Notes under the pieces: generated by a model
What the model was told of the DNA's origin: nothing
What the model saw: the letters and a program-made list of their open reading frames with translations, nothing else
The model's database searches: none
Position numbers and translations under genes: made by a program
Shown here: one piece after another, positions 8,002 to 18,680 of the stretch
Layout: each line of letters begins with the position of its first letter
Numbering within the stretch: position 1 is the first letter of the stretch
NCBI GenBank assembly: GCA_002077045.2
Contig: KZ111147.1
Coordinates: 478,666 to 542,665 of the forward strand
DNA length: 64,000 bases
DNA from: Rachicladosporium sp. CCFEE 5018
Taxonomy: Eukaryota; Ascomycota; Dothideomycetes; Cladosporiales; Cladosporiaceae
Direction: 5' to 3'

Positions 8002-10302
8002 ATGTCTGCTCGTGGCGCCGAGAGCGCCGGGCTGAGAGAGCACGCCTCGACATCGCGTACTCGATCGCCCGAGGACGCGGATCCAGGCAGCCAGAGAAAG
8101 CGCAGAAGAAAGGTACTTTCATGTCTTGACTGTCGTCGGAGAAAGGTGCAGTGCGATCGGCAGTCTCCTGCTTGTGGACGTTGCGTCAAAGCTGGACTCG
8201 GGGCGCAATGTTCGTACGTCGAAGAGAACGGCACCGCGGTAGCCGACTCGCGCGTCGATGACATTGAGTGCACGCGTCCGAGTGATCGAAATGGAGCTTT
8301 CGGTCAGAGCCACAGTTTATTCGGCTCACATGTCGGGTCGGCAGACGCTCTTAGGGCTCGATTACATGCCCAGAACGTTCGCATTCAGCAGCTGGAGACC
8401 GCTCTCTCGCGGACCGCGCCCTCAATGTCAGTGGTGCGTTCGATACTCTCGGGAGCTCAGGCGACTCAGACACACGCTACGGAGCCTGCGAAAAGTGACC
8501 AGGATGTCAAACCACCCGCGCAGCCAATGATATTCCGTGGGAAAGCGTTCAAAACCGAGTACTCTGGTCCATCAAGCGGATGGGCCACGATTGCTCACGT
8601 TGGTGACTTCCACCAATTTTTACACGGGGCGATGGAAATGTCCCCTAGGTTGCAACGCATCAGGAAGGAGATGCATGCCCGCGGGAATGAAGAAGCAGTG
8701 CCCGAGTCGCATCCCGACTATGTACCGACCATAGCAAGTGCTGATGATGCAGCGTTACGGGCCTTGCTACCTTCTCAAGAAGACACGGATCGAGCTGTGC
8801 AACTGTATCATGCCACATATGGTACCATATATCACATTGTCCACCTACCAACATTCTGGAAGGCATACGATGGCCTATGGTCACAAGCTGCGGAGCCCAC
8901 GTCCGCTGCATTCATCGCAGTAGTTCTGCTCATGCTTGCCACGGTAGCATGTCTTGATTCGGACGGCACCGGCACCGATCATCAGAGCAAAGCCGCATCA
9001 AGACTACACGCTCTTGTAACGATCGACACCTGTGAGCGATGGGTCGAAGCTCAATCCCACAAAAAGGGCGCTGCTGAGACCTTCCAGCTCCTCTGCCTCC
9101 TGGTACTTGCAAAGACAATCAACGCTGAGAAGACCAAGCGGCGCGCCACGGAGGTAGGAGGTCTGATGTTGAGAATGATGTCTATGGGATTCCATCGGTC
9201 TCCATCCCATCTACGAAAGGCAACGAGCGAGGTAGACAAGGAGCTACGACTGAGGATGTGGACGATGATTGCAGACTTGGAGTTGGAGACCTCTTTCGAA
9301 CGTGGGATAGTTGCAGTCCCGTGGCTCGCTCAAAGCGACGTTGAGGCACCTCGGAACATACGCGACGAGAGTATCGAAGATGACGAGGCTCCTGCGGGAC
9401 TCCCGGCGACCACCTACTCTACGTCCTCATATCTAGCTTTGGTGACGAGATCCTTTGGGCTCCGTAGTAGGTTGAATGTCAGACTTAACACTGTTGGATG
9501 TCGCTTCGCATTTGAAGAGGTGATGGAGTATACCCAGGAACTTACGGCAATCTCCCAAGCAATCCCGTTATCCGTTGATACTGCTCCTCAAGCCATACGA
9601 GCTGCACTGGAACTGAAGCATCTGCAGTACATACTGGCATTGCATAGCGCCTCCCTTCGTACAGCCGCCTCTGCGGTCCAGCGAAATACGTCTATCATGA
9701 CTATCCTGGACACAGCTACCTGCATTGTCGCTATACATAGGGATGTACTCGATGCGGGCAACCGCAGTATCTTACTTCTTCGCCAGGACTACATTAGGGC
9801 AGGTTTTGTTCTGGCGCAAGTCGCCTTGACTACGAATCATAGCTTACAGTCGAGCGTGTACACGAAAGCTGTTGACGACATCGTACCCGGGCTTATGCAG
9901 CAGATCGTTGAGCTACTGACTGATCGCGTCTTTCGCCTTGGCTGCGAGCACAAGTCACTATGGTTCGTGCTTGCCACGCAGGCCTATATCAAGAGCTGCA
10001 GAGACAGTACAAGACGATCTGTGTACCAGCAGGAAGCCGTCGATGCTATCGTCTTGTTATACGACAAGTCCCAAGAGGCTAAGCAGCAGGTCAACGGAGT
10101 AGCCGCGAGTCTTGCTGGAAGCTCCACTGATGCAACGCCTTGGGCTTTGGGTGATGTACCGTTCGATATGAACGGTATTCTGCCGTTCAACTTCGATGAT
10201 ATGGAGTCTTGGACGTTCGAAGACTGGATGGCAGACCCAATCGACTGGCAGACCGGCTCGAGTGCGCCAGCAAGTGGTGGTGCGTTCCAAGGTTACACAT
10301 GA
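8002..10302 (+). CDS. Zn2Cys6 (GAL4-type) transcription regulator
   Basis: 766 residues from ATG 8002, no intron. A basic stretch (QRKRRRK) precedes the binuclear cluster with spacing C-X2-C-X6-C-X6-C-X2-C-X8-C at about residues 40-70. A fungal-specific regulator middle homology region follows at about residues 230-480 (QLYHATYGTIYHIVHLPTFW and later LRLRMWTMIADLELETSFERG). The C-terminus is acidic and aromatic (FNFDDMESWTFEDWMADPIDW), typical of an activation domain. It is nuclear and probably binds CGG-containing sites. It is divergent from the reductase, which may be a target. An upstream in-frame extension to 7957 has no ATG, so I used 8002. Confidence 0.88.
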   Translation: MSARGAESAGLREHASTSRTRSPEDADPGSQRKRRRKVLSCLDCRRRKVQCDRQSPACGRCVKAGLGAQCSYVEENGTAVADSRVDDIECTRPSDRNGAFGQSHSLFGSHVGSADALRARLHAQNVRIQQLETALSRTAPSMSVVRSILSGAQATQTHATEPAKSDQDVKPPAQPMIFRGKAFKTEYSGPSSGWATIAHVGDFHQFLHGAMEMSPRLQRIRKEMHARGNEEAVPESHPDYVPTIASADDAALRALLPSQEDTDRAVQLYHATYGTIYHIVHLPTFWKAYDGLWSQAAEPTSAAFIAVVLLMLATVACLDSDGTGTDHQSKAASRLHALVTIDTCERWVEAQSHKKGAAETFQLLCLLVLAKTINAEKTKRRATEVGGLMLRMMSMGFHRSPSHLRKATSEVDKELRLRMWTMIADLELETSFERGIVAVPWLAQSDVEAPRNIRDESIEDDEAPAGLPATTYSTSSYLALVTRSFGLRSRLNVRLNTVGCRFAFEEVMEYTQELTAISQAIPLSVDTAPQAIRAALELKHLQYILALHSASLRTAASAVQRNTSIMTILDTATCIVAIHRDVLDAGNRSILLLRQDYIRAGFVLAQVALTTNHSLQSSVYTKAVDDIVPGLMQQIVELLTDRVFRLGCEHKSLWFVLATQAYIKSCRDSTRRSVYQQEAVDAIVLLYDKSQEAKQQVNGVAASLAGSSTDATPWALGDVPFDMNGILPFNFDDMESWTFEDWMADPIDWQTGSSAPASGGAFQGYT

Positions 10303-10578
10303 AGGTCATAGGCGCCAAAAAGTCTACTCACGCCCCTTTACGTGGAATACTGAACTCGCATTGGCAATGGGTATAGTCTTGCTTCGCTGAGACGAAGCTG
10401 TCGCGAGCTGTTGTATGGAATGCTGGACACTGGCGATCATGGGGTTAGCGGCGCTGCACTGTGGCCACTGCTGCATCAAGAGCAACTCGGATTTGAACTG
10501 TAGTGAGGCGCTACCGCTACGTATGAGTGGCTTGTGCAAGTAATTCCTCTGACTGCTACGCTGACGCGAGTACATCGC
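10303..10578. other. 3' intergenic between converging genes
   Basis: About 275 bp between the stop of the regulator and the stop of the DUF1996-WSC gene. Nothing recognised. Confidence 0.5.
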
Positions 10579-12892
10579 TCAAAGTGTTGACGAAAAGAAC
10601 AGATTCATCAAGTTGGGTCCCCCACACAACTCCTTCTTATTCCCCGGACATGTCGTCAAATTCGACACAGGACACGAGATCGACTGCGCGCCTCCCGCAC
10701 TATTCACGGCGTTCCCGCAGAAACACTGCGTGCTGTACTCGATCCTGCAGCGATGTCAGTGGATGCACGACCCTCCCAGACGATAGCGTACGTACGCCGC
10801 GTAGTGCATTTCTTGCCCAAGACAATACTTGATGCAAAGCTCGTTGGTCATGTTCGGGCTGTCTGTCGAGGGCCCGATCAAGCTTCGGCCAATGTCGTTC
10901 GGAGGATCCGTCAGACAGCCTTGCGATCGGTACTTCCCGACAGAGGGCTTCGGCGCTGGTACTACGAAGTCCGTCACATTGTAGACACTCAGTGCGTTGG
11001 CGCCACCGCAGAGCTGAGGGTTGGAACCAGCACAGCGGATGCTGCAGACCGAGTCGTTGGTGGGACTCGAGGTGGTGTTGAGGAGCTGTGCGACTGACGC
11101 GAAGGCGTTACCGCAGTAGCACTGTAAGACATGTTAGTTAATCTATGTTCAAGTGCGAGGTCCGCATGAGTTACTTGAGACCCATATTCCAAGCCGTAAT
11201 ACCGATATCCCGGCCCTCCTGCGCAGAATGCCGCGCACACCTCCACAGTCATATCATCCGCCTGCGTGTTGTTACTGTTCAAGGTTCGCGGATCCAGATC
11301 GGTATAGCAGCCGACGTAGTTGTCTGCAAACGGCGCGAGCGGAGTGTATGGGACAGGTAAGCCGCCGTTGGCTGTCTCGCTCCCATTCGCCACGAATGCC
11401 GGATCAGTGTTGTTGTACAGATCGATCAGACTGTAGCCGCCGCAGTTTTGACGATAGCCCAAGCTCTCCACCATTGTGCGACCACAATTCCAATTGCAGC
11501 CTAATTGACCTCCCACCACCGTGGGGTTCAGCACGTTACCACAATGACACTCTTGAGCATACTCGACCCCGGAGAGGCGATATCCGCGGTCATGGCAGAC
11601 ACCCATGCAGTACTCTACAGTCATGTTGACGTAATTGGCTTCTGAGTAAGCGTTGAGTGCGCGAGTTTGGCCGGCAGTGTCGTTGAAGCAGCCGAGATAG
11701 ATCTGGTATTCACTCCCGAATGACTGGCCAGGCGCTACAGACTACGTCGGTGTGGCTGTAGTGTCTTTTGTGGCAATGATCTTAGACGGTATGACATCTT
11801 TCGGACACCTCATCGATGCTGCCGGGGCCGCTGCTGGACCTGGGGTGATTGTGATACAGCCTGGCAGCTTAGCTAGTAGTCCATCTACGGGCTCATCGAT
11901 CGGACGTGGACGTTGAGGACAGTTCACGCCGTACGCGCTAGTGTCTACAGCTTGTAGTGGTGGGCATGCGGATATTTGTCCAAAGTCGACAGTATTCAAG
12001 CAATTTTTGACGGCGTACGTTTGGATCTCCATTTCCCAGCCGTTCTGGAAATCGGCGTGGAATCCATAGCCTGTAGGATCGCCCTGCGAGAATACAAAGC
12101 GGCCGTCTGGTGTCTTTCCGGGAATGTCGTTGACTTGATAGTTGATCTCGAGGAAGATATGAGGGATCTGGACTGGATGGGTGGGCGGGCATATCCCATC
12201 ATCGATGCGACTTTGATAGGCGACGTGGCTGTTGTCCGGTTTGTACAGATCGTTGCCGTTCCAGCAGCTCTGGAGGTGGACCTGTGCTCGCATGCCGTCT
12301 TGGCAGTCTGTTTTATACATGTACGGCTGCTCTGGCTGGTACAGTCCGTCCAAACATGCGAAACTTATCCGATCGGCTACTGGACGTCCGGGGTAGTCTG
12401 CTGTGCCGTAGGTGAATGTAGCGTTGTCGTAACTTCTTGCTGCCTTGTCGCCACTTAGTACCATGAAGCCTGGGGGAAAGGGTACGGTGTCGTTCTGCCC
12501 TGGACCACGGCCAAGGTAGTACACCACGCCGCCACCATGAGCTGTCTCGATGAACGATCCGTTCGGGTACTCGTAGTAAAGAGTCGGGGACCAGTAAGCG
12601 GATTTATCAGCTTGGACCTCGCAGGACGAGCAATCTGAGTCCAGGAGTGACTGGTAGGACGCATTCACGCCGATGTCTGCAATATGTCAATACTTTGCTC
12701 TTCGGATGAGCGATGACCGCACTTACTGCTGCCTCCGAGGATCGTGTGTGAGTGAGCAGCCAGCGTGCCCGGGTTTACGAGTGGGTCTATTCTTCCAGAT
12801 TGTACAGTCGCGCAATTGATTCGGAAGAAAGCATTGGTGCTTTGCAGTGCTGTAAGAGCCAGTCCCACATATATTCTCATATGATGGGCCAT
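10579..12892 (-). CDS. Secreted DUF1996 + three WSC domain protein with an in-frame TAG
   Basis: Four exons: 12892-12727, 12676-11175, 11121-10796, 10744-10579, with introns of 50, 53 and 51 bp and good GTAAGT, GTAACT and GTACGT donors. The first exon encodes a signal peptide (MRIYVGLALTALQSTNA) and the start of DUF1996 (RIDPLVNPGT, AHSHTILGGSN). DUF1996 fills about residues 25-330, with CSSCEVQADKSAYWSPTLYY as the clearest motif. Three cysteine-rich WSC domains follow, recognisable by the C-Y/H/F-CGN motifs and the terminal CGG/CGGPN. WSC domains bind wall glycans, so an extracellular carbohydrate-interacting role is likely. A TAG at 11742-11744 lies in frame in the linker before WSC1, and the frame is open on both sides. 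It is either a nonsense mutation or lies in an undetected intron with a weak donor; a 54-bp candidate starts GTCATA. Confidence 0.75.
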
Positions 12893-13842
12893 ATTGGTCG
12901 CTATGAAACCTCAAGCGTGACCCTAGGTAAAAACACTTTCGGGTCGCCAACGTTTTTACTCCTCGCTGCTCGGTTCCCTCGTTGTATCCGTGTCGCTTCT
13001 ACGCTGGTCACTCTGATAGTGTGAGGGAGTCTAGCGCGTCTTCGTATTTGTTGCGCGATTGCGCTCGCTTGTCACTAGAGTCCAGAGCTACGGAGTGGAT
13101 GATGTGAGATGTGCGGTCGATGCTGGAGCAGTGGTCTAGATTATAAGGCTACGCAACACCTGCAACGACAATGTAAAAGTAATAGCATGCTCCTTGTTAC
13201 TGATGGCTCCGTTGGATGCAGTGGCGTCCATCTCAGGATCTCGCACGCGCTGAAGACGCGCCTGATGGGGAAGTCGCGAAACATAGACAGGAATGAGACA
13301 AAGGAATGTGGCCATCAAAACCATGGTAATTAGCCAAGTCAGCTGGACTACCTTGGTTACCACAGACGCATCCAGTGGTCAAGGTCTGATGTCTCGTAAA
13401 TTCGAAGGGCATCATCTGGGTGGGCTTGGGAAGCTGGCGGAGTGCGGTTGTGCTGGAGTGAACGTGACGGCAGCAATGGCTCAACAAACCAGGTTCAACC
13501 GACGGTCCATCGAAGTCCGATTACTCTGAGTATCAATAGTATCCGATGAAGATGCGGTCCGTGGAGTGCTCTCGGTGATTGTATGTCGAGAAGACAAGTT
13601 TGCACGCAGGCAAACGCTTGCTCAGCGGTGAAAAGCGATCGCTTGCCTTGTTGGTACATGTAACATTCTGTTGGATGAGCAGGCGCGTATGCAATGGTGG
13701 TTAAGCTGTTGTTCACGCTGAAAAGAGACGTGCCATTCGATTGAAGCGGAGCTAAGGCGACAGAAGCTTGCTCGTTGCGAGGAGTGTAATGACGGGATTC
13801 TTATAACTAATTATATACAGCTGTATCCGGAAGGTTTGGACC
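12893..13842. other. Intergenic upstream of DUF1996-WSC gene
   Basis: About 950 bp with no convincing coding region; short open frames have no start context or family resemblance. Confidence 0.5.
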
Positions 13843-13925
13843 GCATGATTGGTGGAAGGGTATCATTAACGCTTCCCATCACACGGAAACTGCGTTAGTA
13901 CCGAGTTCGAGTCTCGGATCATGCA
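13843..13925 (+). tRNA. tRNA-Gly(CCC) with a 12-nt intron
   Basis: The acceptor stem GCATGAT (13843-13849) pairs perfectly with ATCATGC (13918-13924), with A as discriminator. The T arm is CCGAG-TTCGAGT-CTCGG (13901-13917). The D arm region is TGGTGGAAGGGTATCAT. The anticodon stem AACGC (13868-13872) pairs with GCGTT (13892-13896) and encloses 19 nt: TT, anticodon CCC at 13875-13877, A37, a 12-nt insertion (13879-13890), then T. The insertion sits one base 3' of the anticodon, the canonical position for eukaryotic nuclear tRNA introns. The mature length would be 71 nt before CCA addition. A T-rich run (TTTCATTTTG) follows within 15 nt, fitting RNA polymerase III termination. Confidence 0.9.
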
Positions 13926-14586
13926 TTTCATTTTGCCCTCCTTTTGATCATCTCGCAATATGGCAGATGTCTAGCATCGGTTTTGCGTAATGGGCTGGTT
14001 GGAGTTGTACGTTGTAAGTGCAGCCTGGCCGACACGACAGCGGGAGGAATCGAAAGCTTCCAGGTTCGGAACGCCTCCCCACGGCTTCCCCACGGTTGAG
14101 AAGCAACGCTGGACGTCTGTGCGACGGAGCAGGCGCCGGATCCTTTTCTTTCTTCTACAGACATCGGTGTCGGGGCGCAAGATGCCTTCACCGCCCTGCC
14201 TCGTGCATCTGCGGGATTAGGGGCATGTCTGATAACGCTGCGTCCCATCGGCCAGTGAATACGACCCATCCGAGACAGCCGCAGTAATAGCGGCTGCCAT
14301 ACTTCTCAACAGGGGCCATGACAGCAGCGTTCCTGCGAAACCGAGACGCGTGGCATCATTACCTTCTCTGTAGAGACAGCTGATCTGATCTTACAAACAG
14401 AAACAGGCACTCCGTGCGTGTCAAGACAAGGCGGCTTAAGTGTCCGTGGAGGCACGCGGGTAGGTGCGGTTGAGGCTCCTTTCCCTATATCTCGTCTCCT
14501 TCTCTATACACTCCGATATCAATCCCTGGGAATCGCACACTCTATACAACGGATTGCTTTGCTTGATCCTTTCCATCACTCCCACC
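13926..14586. other. Intergenic between tRNA and PAL
   Basis: About 660 bp, presumably holding the PAL promoter and 5' UTR. The stretch just before the ATG is pyrimidine-rich (CCTTTCCCTATATCTCGTCTCCTTC), typical of fungal 5' regions. Confidence 0.5.
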
Positions 14587-16990
14587 ATGGCCCCTGCAGT
14601 TCTGATCGACGACACGAGTGCGATCTCGCAACAGAGCACTATGCCGAGCCGTTTCCTCTCAGACGACCACTTCCCTCCCACACCGGCATCTGTGCCAGAC
14701 AGTCCAAGGCAGAAGGCAGCGAATGGCCGGACTGCGTCAAAGACGTTCGGAGAGCACCTCGCCTGGGTGATCGAGCACGATCATGTGCTCCAGAGATGCA
14801 TCGATGCCAAGGCAGAGACGGCCATGACTGAGGACGTTATTGTCTTGTCAGGAGAGCATCTGACCTTGGCCGAGCTCGTTGCTGTTGCTTGGTAGGTGGA
14901 GGGCATATCATCATGGGCGAACTCTCCTGATCGTGACCTGCAGGTACAATGTCCCTGTAACAGTCAGCAGCGATAGCAAAGTGAGGAATCGCGTCAACAC
15001 CGGCATCGAGTTCCTGCAGCAGCATCTCGAGACAGGCAACGTTGTGTATGGTAGGAAGGATCTCTCTTGCTTGCATGACGCATGCACTCACACGCTCCAG
15101 GTATCAACACAGGATACGGTGGCAGTGCAGACACCCGCAGCAATGATTTTGCCAACATGCAGCGTGCGCTCATCCAGCATCAGGAGAGTGGCGTGCTACT
15201 GCCTTCCGATCTGGGACGTTTTGACAATGTGTCGTCAGCCAATCTCCAATCTCTGAAACCACACAACCTGCCACGTTATGTTGTCCGCGGGTCTATGGTT
15301 GCCCGGGTCAACTCTCTCCTTCGTGGCCACTCTGCAGTTCGGCTTGAGATCGTCGAAGCCATCACGACTTTGCTGAACCACGACTTCATTCCGGTCATCC
15401 CACTCAGAGGCAGTATCTCCGCGAGTGGCGATCTGTCCCCGTTGTCATACATTGCTGGTGCACTCGAGGGAAACAGCGACATCCATCTCGATTGCGCGAT
15501 CGACGGTGGGAGACGTCAAATCATGAGCGCAGACAACGCTCTCCGCATGGCTGGACTGCAGCCTACGACCATGAGACCAAAGGAGGGTCTTGGACTCATG
15601 TAAGCTCACCAGACGACACCTCCCTCGACTGCTTTCCACTGACTCGACACTCAGGAACGGCACAGGTGTCAGCTGCGCTGCCGGTACAATGGCACTTCAC
15701 GAGACACAGTATCTCGCTCTTGCATCCCAAGTCCTCACAGCGATGTCCACAGAAGCCATGCGAGGCAGTGCAGACAACTACCATCCCTTCATCTCTGATG
15801 TTCGACCTCACCCCGGCCAACGTGAAGTCGCCGAGAACATCTTCCGCCAATTGAGGAAGTCTCGTCTCGTCGTTGGTAAGGATGCTCACACAGCCGGACT
15901 GTACCAAGATCGCTATGCTCTACGGACTGCACCTCAATGGCTTGGACCGCAGCTGGAGGATCTGAGTCTTGCCGCCTCACAGGTCGCCATTGAGCTTAAC
16001 TCCACGACCGACAACCCACTTGTTGATGCTGAGAATGGATACGTTCATCACGGCGGCAATTTTCAGGCTGCCTCGATTACTTCTGCCATGGAGAAGGCGC
16101 GGCTATCGCTGCAAATGATGGGAAAGTTAATGTTCGCCCAGAATACAGAGCTCATCAACACAACATTGAATGGCATATTGACGCCCAATCTGGCCTTCGA
16201 CGACCCAGGGCTGTCGTACACCTTCAAGGGTATCGATATCAACATGGCCGCGTATCAGTCAGAGCTGGCCTACCTGGCGAACCCGGTAAGCAGCCACGTG
16301 CAAAGTGCAGAGATGCACAATCAGGCAGTCAATTCGCTGGCTCTCATCAGCTCGCGCTACACGATGGATACAGTAGAGCTCGTCTCGCTCATGACTGCCA
16401 CACATCTGTACACAGTCTGCCAGGCTCTCGACCTGCACGTCCTGAATCTTGAGTACATGGAGCTCATTGAGCAAGAGGCCGAAGCATTGTTTCTTGAGAA
16501 GTTCCCAGATCTCGCATCGACCTGGCCCGAGGTCCTCGTCGCCATCAAGGCCGGTCTACTCTCCGCTAAGAGCAAAGATACGGCATCCCGCGCCGCCGCA
16601 GCCGCAGAAGCGTCCCTCATTCCCATCACGCTTGCCCTTCCTCGCAATGGCTCCATGCCACTCAGTACCCTCGACTCCTGGACCAGCGACCTCACCGCCG
16701 TAATCACCTCCGCCATCCGGCAGACCCGTATCCGCTTCGCCTCACCTGAAGGTCCACCTACCCTGCAGTACCTCGGCTACGGCTCGGCGATAATGTACAG
16801 CTACATCCGGCATGATCTGGGTGTACCGCTGCATAAGGGGTTGGTGGAGCATCCTACTTACCCAAGCAGCGAGAGAGAGGGTGTACAGGTACAGGGGGAG
16901 AAAGTGACGATAGGGACGAGAATTGGACGAATCTACGAGGCTTTGAGGAGCGGTGGGATGAGAGGGGTGTTGATCAAGAGTTTGTCGTGA
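14587..16990 (+). CDS. Phenylalanine ammonia-lyase (PAL/TAL family)
   Basis: Four exons, 14587-14891, 14944-15050, 15101-15599 and 15655-16990, with introns of 52, 50 and 55 bp; 748 residues, the usual size of fungal PAL. The MIO cofactor triad Ala-Ser-Gly is residues 245-247 in GSISASGDLSPLSYIAG. YGINTGYGGSADTR carries the catalytic tyrosine region, and STTDNPL and the GGNFQA motif are also intact. The enzyme removes ammonia from L-phenylalanine (some also use tyrosine) to give trans-cinnamate, in the cytosol. The start sits in a CACCATGGC context. Phe versus Tyr preference cannot be decided from the sequence here. PAL is patchily distributed among ascomycetes; the flanking genes do not form an obvious phenylpropanoid cluster. 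Confidence 0.95.
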
Positions 16991-17616
16991 CTTAGACGAC
17001 GGATGGGCAACCTGGATGAGGCGTCTTGGAGTCAAAGCGATGCACTAAGTGGATTTTGGAATAGATGTGACATTCATAGTTTGTAGACCGTGGTATATAC
17101 CTTTCGAACAGGGTGAACCCCGCTGCTACTATGAGCGCGCCTGCATCATTGCATTCTCTCAGTTATCGAGCGCGAGAGAGGGGAAGACTTGTCAATGTTT
17201 CATCGTTTTAGATTAGGGCCTCTCGCTGACATTGGAGCAATGCCCTTAAAAGTCGCATTAAAGCTGATCAGGTCAATGCGTCGTCTCTCCGTGTAGTGTA
17301 ATACCCCCGAGTACGACGGCCATGTAATTTTCGCTGCTGGACGAGTACCGGGCACTGCCGGTAAGATCCCGGGCCATGCAGTATCCACACTGTCACGTAA
17401 GCTGCGATGAGTCTACACGTCCCTTGGTCGCATGCCAGTTCGAACACGCGGACCTTGTGTGTGCGACTCACAATACGACCCGTGGTCGGCCTACCGGAGA
17501 GAGGCCGTTTGAGCGCTCAGCGTCTCGGCGAAGGCCATTGAGCGCACCCGTAGGGCTCATACATCGTCTTAATATAGACTTGGCTGGGGAAGCCTCATGC
17601 CAGGTGTGTAGCTTCT
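16991..17616. other. 3' intergenic between converging PAL and BET5
   Basis: About 625 bp between two stop codons. No gene, tRNA or clear repeat seen. Confidence 0.5.
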
Positions 17617-18255
17617 TCAAGCAGGCTGTGGTGGGAATATCGACCCCTGCAAGTGTCAGCTTGGAAGATCCAGCTCAAAGTCGGAGTCTACACTTACGAT
17701 GAATCCCTCCAACCCTCCCTCAAACATCTCATTTGCCACTCCCACACCACCCGGATGCTCCGCCGGCGCCATGGGACTTTTCACGACGAATTCCACATAC
17801 AGCGTAGCCCAGATTTGATGCAGCACAGTCCGCATACTCCCCACGCGCGTGTCGGTCAGCATGATAAATTTCAACTGCGTGGGCGTCTCGTAGTAATGCA
17901 GCTTGTACTCATTGGTACGGTACGAAAGGAACTGGTCGTCTTCGCCACCAAGCTGCCGCACCATACGTCGAAGCGAGAAGATGGTGCCGAAGATGAGCTT
18001 AGCGTCGTCGGACTCCGACAATGCCTTGCGGGCTGTAGGCGGGAGGGACGACTTGGTCAGGGAGGTGGCGGCCGCATGTGGGCGTAAGGGCTGAGCAGAG
18101 TTGAAGCGCTTGGTGTAGATGCACTCGGCTGCGACAACTTCATTAGCGATGTGCCTTGGTTGTTGGAACCGTTGACGTCGATCTCGGCGCCGCCGAGGTG
18201 GCGAGAACTTACTGTGTCGGTCGAAGATGTAGAAGGAATAAACGGACCCTGCCAT
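17617..18255 (-). CDS. BET5: TRAPP complex subunit BET5 (TRAPPC1)
   Basis: Three exons, 18255-18213, 18128-17698 and 17646-17617, with introns of 84 and 51 bp; 167 residues. The N-terminus VYSFYIFDRHTECIYTKRF is the longin-fold start typical of Bet5/TRAPPC1. LIFGTIFSLRRMVRQLGG, YKLHYYETPTQLKFIMLTD and LYVEFVVKSP are family motifs. Bet5 is a core subunit of the TRAPP exchange factor for the Rab GTPase Ypt1, acting in ER-to-Golgi transport. The last exon adds only ten codons including the stop; that boundary is chosen from the GTAAGT donor and TTGCAG acceptor. It is divergent from the kinase at 18681 over 425 bp. Confidence 0.92.
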
Positions 18256-18680
18256 TGGGCTTGATTTACGTAGATCGGAAAGGTCAAGTCGGCCAACGTG
18301 ATACGGTGAAGTCGGATATGAGCTTCATGCAAGTAGGACGTAGTCTTCCGGAGTCGGTGCCGCGTGCCGGTGTTATAGGCTCTGCTACCAGGGATGTCGT
18401 TGGTCGACGTTGGCCCCAAGGCGGGCAAGGCAATTCGCTTGCTGCAGGCGTAGCCCGTCCCCGCAGAAGCTATGGACTAGTCGAGAACAATAATCGTTGC
18501 ACCTCACCTTGCGATTGATAGTGACAGCCCGGCGGACACGTGCGATTGCGGGATAGATCTAAGGAGATAGGCGTGCTTCCGGTCGTATAATATACTTTGG
18601 TTTCAAGGACTTCACTCCGTCTGATCTCACTTCATCCCCAATGCACCACAGAGAACTCGAGACTGCCGATCGCAACGGCC
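18256..18680. promoter_or_regulatory. Shared upstream region, BET5 / CaMKK-like kinase
   Basis: 425 bp between divergent starts; no specific site assigned. Confidence 0.5.
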
